DNA of 64,000 nt from JBKEDC01 sp047972995 (GCA_047972995.1 JBKEBD010000006.1:62001-126000), one strand, 5' to 3'. Counted from the first letter of the stretch, positions 43,033 to 51,639 are shown. Notes: generated by a model from the sequence alone, not told the origin. Numbers and translations are program-made.

Positions 43033-43232
43033 TTATCTACTGCTATTTTTGCTTTTGTCAATTAAGCCGAAGCGCTTTCTACGACTATTTTTTTACTTGC
43101 TAATTCCACTGAAATACTTTTCATAGTTATTTTTGCCCTTGCTAATTTCACCGAAGTGCTTTCTACTGATGTTTTCTCTTTTGTCAATCTAATCGAAATA
43201 CTTTCTACTGATGTTTTTGCTTCACCAAAGCG
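43033..43232. repeat. 42-bp imperfect tandem repeats, locus B
   Basis: Units start at 43033, 43075, 43117, 43159 and 43201, an exact 42-bp period, with the last unit shortened by 10 bases. The common frame is CTTTCTACTGATGTTTTTGC, then CTTTTGTCAAT, then an ACCGAAATA or GAAGCG end. It occupies most of the 416-bp noncoding gap upstream of nusB. Units have diverged at about a third of sites. Confidence 0.85.
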
Positions 43233-43275
43233 CTTTATATACTAGACGACTAGCACAATTGAGAAATCATAATGA

Positions 43276-43740
43276 TTAAACTAAATCGATCTTGATACTA
43301 ATTTGTTTTCCTGAACGGCTCACGCGATAGTCTCGATATAAACCGATTAAAATACCTAAGAGATAACCCACTGCGAGTGCTGCAAATATATGAAGTGTAT
43401 CACCAGAGAAATACCAAGCGAAGAATGCAAAGGGGAGTGCAATGCAAAAGAATCCAGCCGTTAGCATTAGTTTAAGATAATACCTTTGAGGATATATTTG
43501 ATGTCCGAAAATGAGTAGGTTCATAAGCGTTTTAAAACCTTTTTCAGAACTGGAGAGAAGCATATCTTCGTCAGGAATAGCGTGATTCACCTCATCGGCA
43601 ATGCGGTTGATAGCAAAAATAATAGCTTCCGATGGAGAATCAAGTTTTTTAAGCTCATCAACAAGAGCACATAAGTGAAGATATTCTTTTAGCGTAGATT
43701 TCTTTTGAAGTACAACTGTGGGAAATTCCTTAGTTTTCAT
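43276..43740 (-). CDS. Membrane protein of unknown function
   Basis: A 154-residue protein. The N-terminal 85 residues are soluble and helical (EYLHLCALVDELKKLDSPSEA, FAINRIADEVNHA), followed by two membrane helices (about 92-111 and 115-134) and a short basic tail (RDYRVSRSGKQ). I do not recognise the family. It stands alone between a 42-bp repeat array and a 347-bp gap. Codon use looks like its neighbours. Confidence 0.65.
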   Translation of the reverse strand: MKTKEFPTVVLQKKSTLKEYLHLCALVDELKKLDSPSEAIIFAINRIADEVNHAIPDEDMLLSSSEKGFKTLMNLLIFGHQIYPQRYYLKLMLTAGFFCIALPFAFFAWYFSGDTLHIFAALAVGYLLGILIGLYRDYRVSRSGKQISIKIDLV

Positions 43741-44087
43741 CTGTTTTATATTTTTTCAATAAGCTGTGAACCATAGATTCTAGGCTTTTGCTGTTTTTAA
43801 ATCATTCTCCGGTGGACTGAAAACTTAAAGCATATAGCTAAAGTCTACAGCATGACTGTTTCAGAGCTTCATGCTGGTTTAACGAGAGGGTGCGAAAATA
43901 CAACGATATATGGCTCTAAACAATTAACAAATGCAAAAGCAGAGTAAAAAGGGAGTTTTAATTACATTTTCAACTTCATCAATAGGTTTTACAACTGAAT
44001 AATGGAATGTGTTTCTTTGTCATTTTTATAGTCGAAACTTGTAGGTCGTACCTTTTTTGTATCTTTGGGGAAAATAAAGATAAAACT
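43741..44087. other. Intergenic region between the membrane protein and trxB
   Basis: No coding frame of note. It contains an 8-bp inverted repeat CAGCATGA (43848-43855) with TCATGCTG (43869-43876), 13-base spacer, with no T run, and the trxB promoter at its right edge. Confidence 0.5.
44038..44067 (+). promoter_or_regulatory. Promoter of trxB
   Basis: CTTG (44038-44041) and TATCTTTG (44060-44067), 18 bases apart, fit the Bacteroidota promoter form. The predicted start lies about 15 bases before the ATG at 44088, which rules out the longer frame from 44007. Confidence 0.6.
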
Positions 44088-45032
44088 ATGAGTGAAAATG
44101 TTGAAAAAACAAGATGCCTGATTATTGGTTCAGGTCCTGCGGGATACACTGCAGCTATTTATGCTTCAAGAGCAAATTTGAATCCTATACTATATACTGG
44201 TCTGCAAATGGGTGGGCAGCTTACAACAACTACTGAAGTAGAAAATTTCCCGGGATACCGCGATGGAATTACAGGTCCTGCCATGATGGAAGATTTAAGA
44301 TATCAAGCAGAACGTTTTGGTGCTGATATTCGCTTTGGGGTGGTAGATAAAGTGGATTTCTCAGGCAATGTGCATAAGGTGTGGATTGATGGAGAAAAAC
44401 AAATTGAAGCAGAATCGGTGATTATTTCTACAGGCGCTACAGCCAAGTATCTGGGATTACTGGATGAGCAAAAATATGCAGGTAGCGGTGTTTCTGCTTG
44501 TGCTACTTGCGATGGATTCTTTTACCGTGGCAAAGATGTAGCCGTAGTAGGTGGTGGCGATACAGCTTGTGAAGAAGCTATTTATTTAGCAGGCTTATGC
44601 AGAAAAGTTTACCTAATTGTGCGTCGCGATGAGTTGAGAGCTTCGAAAGTGATGGCTGAACGTGTGCAAGCAACTGAAAATATTGAAGTGCTTTGGAAAC
44701 ATCAAACCAAAGGTTTGTATGGAGATGGAGTAGTGGAAGGTGCTACTTTGGTGAAAAATCAGGGTGAAGAAGGCGAAGAAGAAGTGAAAATTGCTATCGA
44801 TGGGTTTTTCTTAGCTATCGGACATACGCCAAACTCTGGGTTTGTAAAAGAATTTATTGATACAGACGAGGTGGGCTACATCAAGACTATCGGAAAAACA
44901 TCAAAAACGAATGTGCCGGGTGTTTTTGCCTGTGGCGATGTGCAAGATACTCAGTATCGTCAGGCAGTAACAGCTGCAGGCTCAGGCTGTATGGCAGCTA
45001 TCGATGCTGAACGTTATTTGGCAGAAAAGTAA
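44088..45032 (+). CDS. trxB: Thioredoxin reductase
   Basis: A 314-residue flavoprotein starting MSENVEKTRCLIIGSGPAGY. FAD-binding GSGPAGYTAA (15-24), the redox pair CATC (Cys138 and Cys141), NADPH-binding VVGGGDTACEEA and the C-terminal GVFACGDVQD are intact. It uses NADPH to reduce thioredoxin, which drives ribonucleotide reduction and repair of oxidised proteins. A terminator follows at 45104-45142. Confidence 0.97.
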   Translation: MSENVEKTRCLIIGSGPAGYTAAIYASRANLNPILYTGLQMGGQLTTTTEVENFPGYRDGITGPAMMEDLRYQAERFGADIRFGVVDKVDFSGNVHKVWIDGEKQIEAESVIISTGATAKYLGLLDEQKYAGSGVSACATCDGFFYRGKDVAVVGGGDTACEEAIYLAGLCRKVYLIVRRDELRASKVMAERVQATENIEVLWKHQTKGLYGDGVVEGATLVKNQGEEGEEEVKIAIDGFFLAIGHTPNSGFVKEFIDTDEVGYIKTIGKTSKTNVPGVFACGDVQDTQYRQAVTAAGSGCMAAIDAERYLAEK

Positions 45033-45103
45033 ACCCACATAACTCGGAAAATACATTGACAGAATGGAGCAAAAAGAATTCATCTGTCAATAGATTTAAA
45101 AAC

Positions 45104-45142
45104 AAAAAAGCTCATTACATTAAATATGTGGTGAGCTTTTTT
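45104..45142 (+). terminator. Terminator after trxB
   Basis: A 17-bp stem (45104-45120 with 45126-45142) that includes two G-U pairs, 5-base loop, with a built-in six-T run. Confidence 0.88.
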
Positions 45143-45204
45143 AGATTAATATTACTTCTAGGCTAATAAAGTTATCTCAGCCCATGATAACAAAATGCTC
45201 TTCG

Positions 45205-45212
45205 TACCTTTG
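45205..45212 (+). promoter_or_regulatory. Promoter -7 box (TACCTTTG) of the second YqaB-like gene
   Basis: TAnnTTTG match, 27 bases before the ATG at 45240; it lies inside the longer open frame starting at 45195 and so supports the later start. Confidence 0.5.
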
Positions 45213-45239
45213 TGGATAAATACAATAAATAGTCTCAAC

Positions 45240-45827
45240 ATGATACTACAAAAACACCCCGAAGCAGAAGCCTTGATATTTGATATGGATGGTACGCTTT
45301 CCGATTCATTACCTATCCACATTTCCACTTGGGAACAAGTGTGCGAGCTCTATAATTTCCGTTTTGATGCTCGCATGATTGCAGAACTTACAGGTCGCCC
45401 AACAATAGACTTTGCCGAACGAGTGCTTGCCGATAATCAATCGGATATTGTTTCGGCAGAGAAATTAGTAAAATTGAAGCAAGAGTTCTTTTGGGATAAT
45501 TGCCATTTGGTAAAACCACATCAAGAAGTGGTGGATTTCATGCGTAGTTTCCATGGAAAAATACCTATGGCAGTGGGCACAGGTGCTAACAGAAGAAGTG
45601 CAGAACTGCAATTACAAAACTTGGGTATTTATGATTGCTTCGATGCTATTGTTACAGCTTCCAATGTAGAGCACCACAAACCACACCCTGAAACTTTTTT
45701 GCGTTGTGCAGAACAGCTAGGTGTGCATCCTTCAAAATGTGAGGTGCTTGAAGATGGCGAGCTTGGTATGGAAGCAGCTCGTTCTGTTGGGATGTTTGTT
45801 ATTGATGTGCGTCCGATAACCTATTAG
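45240..45827 (+). CDS. HAD-family phosphatase, YqaB-like (copy 2)
   Basis: A 195-residue protein starting MILQKHPEAEALIFDMDGTL. Motif I DMDGTLSD, FHGKIPMAVGTGANRR (motif II), HHKPHPETFLRCAEQLGV and LEDGELGMEAA (motif III). Order and wording parallel the copy at 29066 and E. coli YqaB (fructose-1-phosphate/6-phosphogluconate phosphatase). The two copies are clear paralogues. Here it precedes lrgA-lrgB by 44 bases on the same strand. Substrate is unknown. Confidence 0.83.
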   Translation: MILQKHPEAEALIFDMDGTLSDSLPIHISTWEQVCELYNFRFDARMIAELTGRPTIDFAERVLADNQSDIVSAEKLVKLKQEFFWDNCHLVKPHQEVVDFMRSFHGKIPMAVGTGANRRSAELQLQNLGIYDCFDAIVTASNVEHHKPHPETFLRCAEQLGVHPSKCEVLEDGELGMEAARSVGMFVIDVRPITY

Positions 45828-45871
45828 TTTTTCGAATACTATTTACCTGCTAAAAACTAGACTCCACTAAA

Positions 45872-46237
45872 ATGAAAATCTTTAAACAGCTCACCATTAT
45901 CATTGGACTAAGTCTTTTGGGCGACTTTCTCAGTTCGATTCTGCATTTGCCCATTCCGGGAAGCATTACAGGCATGATTTTGCTTCTTGTCTTTCTGCTC
46001 ACGGGCATTTTGAAGGAAAAAGACATTAAGGAAACGGCAGATTTTATGCTTCAACATATGAGCTTTTTCTTTATCCCAGCTGGTGTGAGTGTAATGGGGT
46101 CTTACACACTGCTAAAAGGTCACTACCTTCAAACTTTGGTGTTGATCGTGGGTTCTACAATCATTGTGATGTGTGTAGCTGCTTGGGTAGCCCAAGCTTT
46201 ATCAAACAAAAAAAAGAAATCTGATGATTACCAATAA
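45872..46237 (+). CDS. lrgA: CidA/LrgA-family membrane protein
   Basis: A 121-residue protein with four membrane helices. The IPGSITGMILLLVFLLTG block near residues 29-45 and the FFIPAGVSVMGSYTLL block are typical of LrgA/CidA. These small proteins resemble holins and, with LrgB, influence autolysis or export of pyruvate and other small metabolites. The stop overlaps the lrgB start by 14 bases. Confidence 0.92.
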   Translation: MKIFKQLTIIIGLSLLGDFLSSILHLPIPGSITGMILLLVFLLTGILKEKDIKETADFMLQHMSFFFIPAGVSVMGSYTLLKGHYLQTLVLIVGSTIIVMCVAAWVAQALSNKKKKSDDYQ

Positions 46238-46913
46238 TCCGTTATTTGGATTTTTCCTCTGTGCATTGCTTTATTATATTGCAATTTGGATACGCAACAA
46301 AATGAATTGGGGATGGTTTAATCCATTACTATTTTCAGCTACTATCATTATTGCCTTTCTGTTACTTGCCGACATTCCTTACGTGGAATTTAAACAAGGG
46401 GCTGATATTATTAATCTCTTTCTAGGTCCTGTTACCGTTATTTTGGCTTTGCCACTGTATCGCCAACGTAAATTGTTGGTGAAATATAGGGTGGCAATTC
46501 TCGGAGGAATACTCTCTGGAGTACTTACCTCGTTTCTTACAGTGCTCGGATTTAGTAAGCTGCTTGGTTTGAGCGATGTGCTTTATCGATCTCTAATACC
46601 ACATTCAGTAACCACCCCAATTGGCATTAGCACAAGTGAAATGCTTGATGCAAGCGTTGGAGTTTCCATCATTTCAGTAGTGATTACAGGGGTGTTAGGG
46701 GCTGCCATTGCGCCTTTAATTATGAAACTGTTGAAGATAACAAGTGCTGTGGCTCGAGGTGTGGCAATTGGCACAAGTTCACATGCTTTAGGCACTGCCA
46801 AAGCAATCGAGATGGGAGAGACCGAAGGTGCAATGAGCGGTTTAGCCATTGGATTGTCGGCACTAACCACTATTTTATTGGTTATCGTGTTGCAATTTCT
46901 GGAATGGTGCTAA
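46224..46913 (+). CDS. lrgB: LrgB-family membrane protein
   Basis: A 229-residue protein with about seven membrane segments. SVTTPIGISTSEMLDAS and GTSSHALGTAKAIEMGETEGAMSG (given here as two conserved loops) match LrgB/CidB. It pairs with LrgA; the translational overlap suggests a complex. Regulator genes such as lytSR are not nearby. Confidence 0.93.
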   Translation: MITNNPLFGFFLCALLYYIAIWIRNKMNWGWFNPLLFSATIIIAFLLLADIPYVEFKQGADIINLFLGPVTVILALPLYRQRKLLVKYRVAILGGILSGVLTSFLTVLGFSKLLGLSDVLYRSLIPHSVTTPIGISTSEMLDASVGVSIISVVITGVLGAAIAPLIMKLLKITSAVARGVAIGTSSHALGTAKAIEMGETEGAMSGLAIGLSALTTILLVIVLQFLEWC

Positions 46914-46952
46914 TGTGAATTAAAAATTTTCGGGCACTATAGTTGTCGTAAA

Positions 46953-47903
46953 CTAGAAATTAAGAGTGCTTATTCGCTGTTGAGCTTGTTTAAATTCCGA
47001 AAGAAGTCGGTTAAATACATCCGACACCTGAGGAATATCCTCAAAGTAGGCCGCATTCTGACCAATTTCCAACTCGCCTTCACTCAAGTTTCCTTCAAAG
47101 ATGCCTAATTTTGAGCGACGTTTACCAAGTATAGCTTGCAATTCATCTTTCGATGCTCCACGTAATTCCGCATTATTCACTTGATGGAAGAAGTCGTTTT
47201 TGATTAGTCGAACGGGAGAGAGTTGCTTTAAACTGAGTTGTGTGTCGCCTTCTTTTAGTGTGACAGCTAATTTTTTGAAATCTTCATGAGCCGATGATTC
47301 TTGCGTGATGGCAAAGCGAGAACCAATTTGTACACCGTCGGCACCAAGAGCTAAAGCAGCCAACATTGATTCACCATTACCAATGCCTCCAGCTGCTAGA
47401 AGAGGAAGTGAGGTGACTTTTCTCACCGATGGAATTAAAGTCATAGTAGTGGTTTCTTCTTTGCCGTTATGACCTCCGGCTTCAAATCCTTCTGCAACAA
47501 TTGCATCTACGCCAGCATCTTCACACTTTTTTGCAAACAAAGAACTCGAAACAACATGAGCCACAATGATACCTTTCTCGTGTAACCACTTTGTCCACGT
47601 TTTGGGGCTGCCGGCAGAGGTAAACACGATAGTTACTTTTTCGTCTGCCACAATTTCCATAATTTCCTCTAATTGTGGATAGAATAGGGGAATATTCACC
47701 CCAAATGCGTGTTTGGTAGCAGCTTTTGTTTTTCGAATGTGTTCGCGCAAAGTTTCGGGGTGCATAGATCCGGCCCCAATTAGCCCTAGTCCGCCATTAT
47801 TGCTAACAGCAGAAGCCAATTCCCAGCCGCTGCACCACACCATGCCCCCTTGAATAATAGGGTATTTAATGTGAAACAGCTTGCAAATGCTATTGGTGTT
47901 CAT
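46953..47903 (-). CDS. Nitronate monooxygenase-like FMN enzyme
   Basis: A 316-residue TIM-barrel flavoprotein. It starts FHIKYPIIQGGMVW, with GLGLIGAGSM, VAEGFEAGGHNG (catalytic His) and LLAAGGIGNGES, LGADGVQIGSRF (FMN phosphate site). The family includes nitronate monooxygenases and FabK-type enoyl-ACP reductases; exact activity is not settled by sequence. It overlaps cdaA by 14 bases and is therefore the last gene of folP-cdaA-NMO. Confidence 0.85.
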   Translation of the reverse strand: MNTNSICKLFHIKYPIIQGGMVWCSGWELASAVSNNGGLGLIGAGSMHPETLREHIRKTKAATKHAFGVNIPLFYPQLEEIMEIVADEKVTIVFTSAGSPKTWTKWLHEKGIIVAHVVSSSLFAKKCEDAGVDAIVAEGFEAGGHNGKEETTTMTLIPSVRKVTSLPLLAAGGIGNGESMLAALALGADGVQIGSRFAITQESSAHEDFKKLAVTLKEGDTQLSLKQLSPVRLIKNDFFHQVNNAELRGASKDELQAILGKRRSKLGIFEGNLSEGELEIGQNAAYFEDIPQVSDVFNRLLSEFKQAQQRISTLNF

Positions 47904-48705
47904 CGTTTTCTTCTTTATTGTGATGAATTAATTTTTCCAACAAAGTAGTTAGTTTCAGCCCATTGATATCAAGCTTCAATTCTCCTCTGTGGCAGAATGA
48001 AATTTTACCTCGTTCTTCTGAAACAATGATGGCAATAGCGTCGCTTTCTTCGGTTATTCCAATGGCAGCACGGTGACGTAGCCCTAGGTTAGGATTAATA
48101 TTTCGTCTGTCGGTTACAGGTAAAATACAACGAGCCGATACTATTTTATTCCCCACAATGACCATAGCGCCATCGTGAAGAGGTGAATTCTTGAAGAATA
48201 TGGTTTCAATAAGGCTATCAGAAATGCGTGCATTAATAATTTCACCAGTTTTGATAATTTCACCGAGCATTGTTCCTTGCCCTATAACAATTAAAGCCCC
48301 CGTTTTTGTTTTTCCCATATTCAAACAAGCATCAACTAGCATTCTAATTTGCCGATTGGTGACTGTGCGATTATCATTTTCTTGACCAAAGATTTTGTCG
48401 GTACTGAAGAAACGTTTTACTTGTTCGTTACTACCAATCATGAGCAGGAATTTGCGGATTTCTTGTTGAAATACAATGAGAAGAGCAATCACACCAACGC
48501 CAAGAAACTGGCCGAGGATATTCTCCATCAATTCCATGTGGAGTGCACGAATGATTACCCAAGAAATAAAGAGAAGAAATAAGCCAATGAAGATATTGAA
48601 AGCAACGGTATTTTTGGTGTTCTTGTATAAAAAATAGAGCAAGAATGACGCCATCAAAATATCAATAATATCGAAGAATCGAATGGTTATAAAAAGATTG
48701 GTCAT
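47890..48705 (-). CDS. cdaA: Diadenylate cyclase (CdaA/DisA_N family)
   Basis: A 271-residue protein with three N-terminal membrane helices (about residues 10-75) and a C-terminal DAC domain. SPLHDGAMVIVG carries the Asp-Gly-Ala catalytic motif and LGLRHRAAIGI the Arg-His-Arg motif, both intact. It makes c-di-AMP from two ATP. The 5' end overlaps folP by 4 bases (ATGA). A YbbR/CdaR-type partner is encoded 7 kb away at 40022-41032, not adjacent as in Firmicutes. Confidence 0.95.
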   Translation of the reverse strand: MTNLFITIRFFDIIDILMASFLLYFLYKNTKNTVAFNIFIGLFLLFISWVIIRALHMELMENILGQFLGVGVIALLIVFQQEIRKFLLMIGSNEQVKRFFSTDKIFGQENDNRTVTNRQIRMLVDACLNMGKTKTGALIVIGQGTMLGEIIKTGEIINARISDSLIETIFFKNSPLHDGAMVIVGNKIVSARCILPVTDRRNINPNLGLRHRAAIGITEESDAIAIIVSEERGKISFCHRGELKLDINGLKLTTLLEKLIHHNKEENDEHQ

Positions 48706-49550
48706 CGAGCTATTTCTTTGAGTTTATTGAAAATTTTCACACAATGTACAGCTTCTTTCACATCGTGCACACGTAAGATATTTGCTCCACCGAGCAGTGC
48801 AAGTGTATTTGCCGATATGGTGGAAGGTAGGCTTTCTTCTGGTGTAATGTCTAGCATTTTGTAGAACATTGATTTCCTACTTATGCCAACGAGTAAAGGA
48901 AGTTGGAATACCTTGAATGCATCAAGTCGGTTTAGTAAATCGTAGTTGTTTTCTAGTGTTTTCCCAAATCCAAATCCGGGATCAAGAATTACATCTTTCA
49001 CGCCAAGCTTATGCAGTTTACGTACTTTATCGGAAAAATATTTTGACATATCTTTTATGATGTCGGAGTACTCAGGTGTTTCGTGTATGTGCTCGTTGTC
49101 TTTTCCTGCAAGATGCATCAGAATGTATGGAACACCTAATTTAGCGACAGTGCTAAACATTTGTTCGTCGAACATGCCACCTGAAATGTCATTGATAATC
49201 ACTTCACCCACCTCGTCCACCACGCGGTGAGCCACCCAAGAGCGATAGGTGTCAATCGAAATCGGTATGTCGGGATAGAGTTTTCGCACCAAAGCAACTG
49301 CGGGGATTAAGCGTTTCAGCTCCTCCTTGTGCGAGGCTTGTTCTGCTCCCGGGCGAGTAGAAACTGCCCCAATATCAATGATATCGACACCATCAGCTAC
49401 CATTTCATGCACACGAGTAGTTGTGGCTTCTTCATTTATATATTGTCCGCCATCGAAAAAGGAATCGGGACCAACATTTAATATACCCATTACTTTGGGT
49501 GTGCTGAGGTCGATGATTTTTCCGTTTAAGACGATGGTGCTTTTCTCCAT
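48702..49550 (-). CDS. folP: Dihydropteroate synthase
   Basis: A 282-residue TIM barrel from the ATG at 49550 (MEKSTIVLNGKIIDL); an ATG at 49583 is also possible. VMGILNVGPDSFFDGG holds the pterin/pABA loop, but position 27 is Gly where nearly all homologues have Thr (NVTPDSF). GADIIDIGAVSTRPG, IDTYR, DISGG and LVGISRKS are present. It joins pABA to dihydropterin pyrophosphate in folate synthesis. The Thr-to-Gly change could affect pABA or sulfonamide binding. It is coupled to cdaA. Confidence 0.94.
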   Translation of the reverse strand: MEKSTIVLNGKIIDLSTPKVMGILNVGPDSFFDGGQYINEEATTTRVHEMVADGVDIIDIGAVSTRPGAEQASHKEELKRLIPAVALVRKLYPDIPISIDTYRSWVAHRVVDEVGEVIINDISGGMFDEQMFSTVAKLGVPYILMHLAGKDNEHIHETPEYSDIIKDMSKYFSDKVRKLHKLGVKDVILDPGFGFGKTLENNYDLLNRLDAFKVFQLPLLVGISRKSMFYKMLDITPEESLPSTISANTLALLGGANILRVHDVKEAVHCVKIFNKLKEIAR

Positions 49551-49603
49551 TAGAAAGCGTCCGGCATTGGTAGATACTAGCATATTGAATTTTTTAATCT
49601 CCA

Positions 49604-49611
49604 CAAATATA
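49604..49611 (-). promoter_or_regulatory. Promoter -7 box (TATATTTG) of folP
   Basis: Minus-strand TAnnTTTG match, predicting a start near 49597, upstream of both plausible folP start codons (49583 and 49550) and inside the longest open frame (49643), which is thereby excluded. Confidence 0.5.
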
Positions 49612-49693
49612 AGTTGAAATTTATCATTGGGGAAATAATTCAAGAGCGATGTTAACGGAATTGTTATAAACTACCGATAATGTGGTATTAACT

Positions 49694-49721
49694 AAAAAAA
49701 AAGCAGCTCGAAAGAGCTGCC
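49694..49721 (-). terminator. Terminator after the sulfate activation operon
   Basis: A 7-bp GC-rich stem (49703-49709 with 49714-49720), GAAA/TTTC-type loop, followed on the minus strand by nine T. It ends the SLC13-cysD-cysNC unit. Confidence 0.92.
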
Positions 49722-49730
49722 TTCAAATAT

Positions 49731-51635
49731 TTATTTTATTGGGAAGATTCCCACTTCATTGCAATAACTGATGATTTGTTCCACATTTCCTTCACCCTCG
49801 CTAGGGGTCATGATGATGGCGGGCTGCGATGGTTCATCGAATGGCAAATCAACGCCCGGAATGAACTTAACGTTCGTTTGGCTGTAGAACTCTGGCTTGT
49901 TTTGTTTGCAGTAGTCCAAATCGGCTTTCATATAGAAGGTATGGAAGCGTTCCTTTCCGATGATTTCTTCCACTTGTTTGCGCACCGCTTCTTCATGCGA
50001 CACAAACGAGCAAATGGTAATAATACCATGGTCGTTCAGTATGCGGCACATTTCGGCAATGCGGCGCAGATGTTCGGCACGGTCGGCAGGCGAGAAGTCA
50101 AGCTCTTTCGATAAGCCCGAGCGCAGAGTTCCTCCATCGAGGAGCACAACTTTGGCACTCATCTCGAAGAGTTGTCTTTCGAGGGTGTAGGCACATTCGT
50201 TTTTGCCAGAACCAAACAGCCCCGTTACCCAAAGGGTAGCTCCTTTTTGGTTGTATTGTTTCTGGTATTGCTCGGTGGTGATTAATCCTTCACCTCGTCC
50301 TATTTGTTTGCGTTCTTCATCGCTAATTCTTGAGGGAAGGTGTTCGCTGGCGAGTTTGTCGATAATCATGCCCACTGCCACGGTGTTGTTGGTAATTGGG
50401 TCGATGAGCACAAATGAACCAGTGGCTTTGTTTTTCTTGTAGGGGTCGAAGAAGAGCGGTTTGTTGGTGGTGAGCACCGCGCGGCCAATTTCATTTAGGC
50501 TGAAGAAATCAATGGCTGATTTCTCCATGGTGTTCACATCTACTTTATATTGAATCTTGTCGATGCGCGCTTTGGTGTTGTTATTGGCTTGCTTGATGAA
50601 GAATTGTGTGGTGGGGTCCATCGGATTTTCATCCATCCACACCAACATGGCTTCAAAGTGGCGGTCAACACGAGGCTGATTTTCGGGATATACCAACATA
50701 TCGCCACGAGAAATGTCTATTTCATCTTCCAAAGTTACGGTTACCGATTGTGGTGGAAATGCCATATCAAGACTGCCATCATAGGTTACAATGTCTTTAA
50801 TTTTCGATTTTTTTCCCGAAGGAAGCACCATCACTTCTTCGCCTTTGCGCACAATGCCCGAGGCTACTTTGGCAGAGAATCCACGGAAGTTATTGTCGGG
50901 CTTTAAGACATATTGCACAGGGTATCGCATGTCTTCAAAGTTGCGGTCGGAGCTGATGTGTACTGTTTCGAGGAAGTCGAGCACGCAGCGACCTTTATAC
51001 CATGGCATCGTGTCGGATTTCTCTACCACATTTTCACCTTTCAAGGCAGAAAGTGGAATACAGGTGATGTGTGGAATGTCAAGCTGCGCCACAAAGTCCA
51101 TATAGTCTTTTTGGATGGCGTTGAATTTGGCTTCGTCGTAATTGATGAGGTCCATTTTATTCACCGCCAAAATTACGTGTTTAATGCCAAGCAGAGACAC
51201 GAGGAAGGTGTGGCGTTTGGTTTGCGTGATTACGCCTTTTGATGCATCAACCAAGATGATGGCAAGGTTGGCGGTAGATGCGCCAGTTACCATGTTTCGA
51301 GTGTATTGCTCGTGTCCGGGAGTGTCGGCGATGATGAATTTGCGTTTGTTGGTCGAGAAATAGCGATATGCCACGTCAATGGTGATGCCTTGCTCGCGTT
51401 CGGCTTTCAAGCCATCGAGTAGGAGAGCGTAGTCGATTTCTTCACCGGCATGCCCAATGCGTTTCGAGTCGCGCTCGAGGGCTGCTAGTTGGTCTTCATA
51501 AAGTTGCTTGCTGTCAAACATTAATCGTCCGATGAGCGTTGATTTACCATCGTCCACCGATCCGGCGGTGAGCAAGCGTAACAAGTCTTTTTTTTCGTCT
51601 TGTGCTAAGAAGTTATGTATGTTATGTTTATTCAT
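49731..51635 (-). CDS. cysN: Sulfate adenylyltransferase GTPase subunit fused to a degenerate APS-kinase domain
   Basis: A 634-residue protein from the ATG at 51635 (MNKHNIHNFLAQ). Residues 1-450 are CysN: GSVDDGKST (25-33), EREQGITIDVAY, DTPGHEQY and the NKMD motif. The last 170 residues align with APS kinase, but its P-loop reads GLFGSGKNE instead of GLSGSGKST, and the LDGD-x-x-R motif reads LDGGTLR. The Mg-binding Ser/Thr and the Asp are thus lost, so this domain may not phosphorylate APS. CysN hydrolyses GTP to drive ATP sulfurylation by CysD, encoded 71 bases upstream. An octamer repeat precedes the start. Confidence 0.9.
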   Translation of the reverse strand: MNKHNIHNFLAQDEKKDLLRLLTAGSVDDGKSTLIGRLMFDSKQLYEDQLAALERDSKRIGHAGEEIDYALLLDGLKAEREQGITIDVAYRYFSTNKRKFIIADTPGHEQYTRNMVTGASTANLAIILVDASKGVITQTKRHTFLVSLLGIKHVILAVNKMDLINYDEAKFNAIQKDYMDFVAQLDIPHITCIPLSALKGENVVEKSDTMPWYKGRCVLDFLETVHISSDRNFEDMRYPVQYVLKPDNNFRGFSAKVASGIVRKGEEVMVLPSGKKSKIKDIVTYDGSLDMAFPPQSVTVTLEDEIDISRGDMLVYPENQPRVDRHFEAMLVWMDENPMDPTTQFFIKQANNNTKARIDKIQYKVDVNTMEKSAIDFFSLNEIGRAVLTTNKPLFFDPYKKNKATGSFVLIDPITNNTVAVGMIIDKLASEHLPSRISDEERKQIGRGEGLITTEQYQKQYNQKGATLWVTGLFGSGKNECAYTLERQLFEMSAKVVLLDGGTLRSGLSKELDFSPADRAEHLRRIAEMCRILNDHGIITICSFVSHEEAVRKQVEEIIGKERFHTFYMKADLDYCKQNKPEFYSQTNVKFIPGVDLPFDEPSQPAIIMTPSEGEGNVEQIISYCNEVGIFPIK

Positions 51636-51639
51636 TTTT

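Noticed and set aside
43033..43232. Possible CRISPR array
   Set aside because: The units are contiguous with no unique spacers, are diverged from one another, and no cas gene is nearby.
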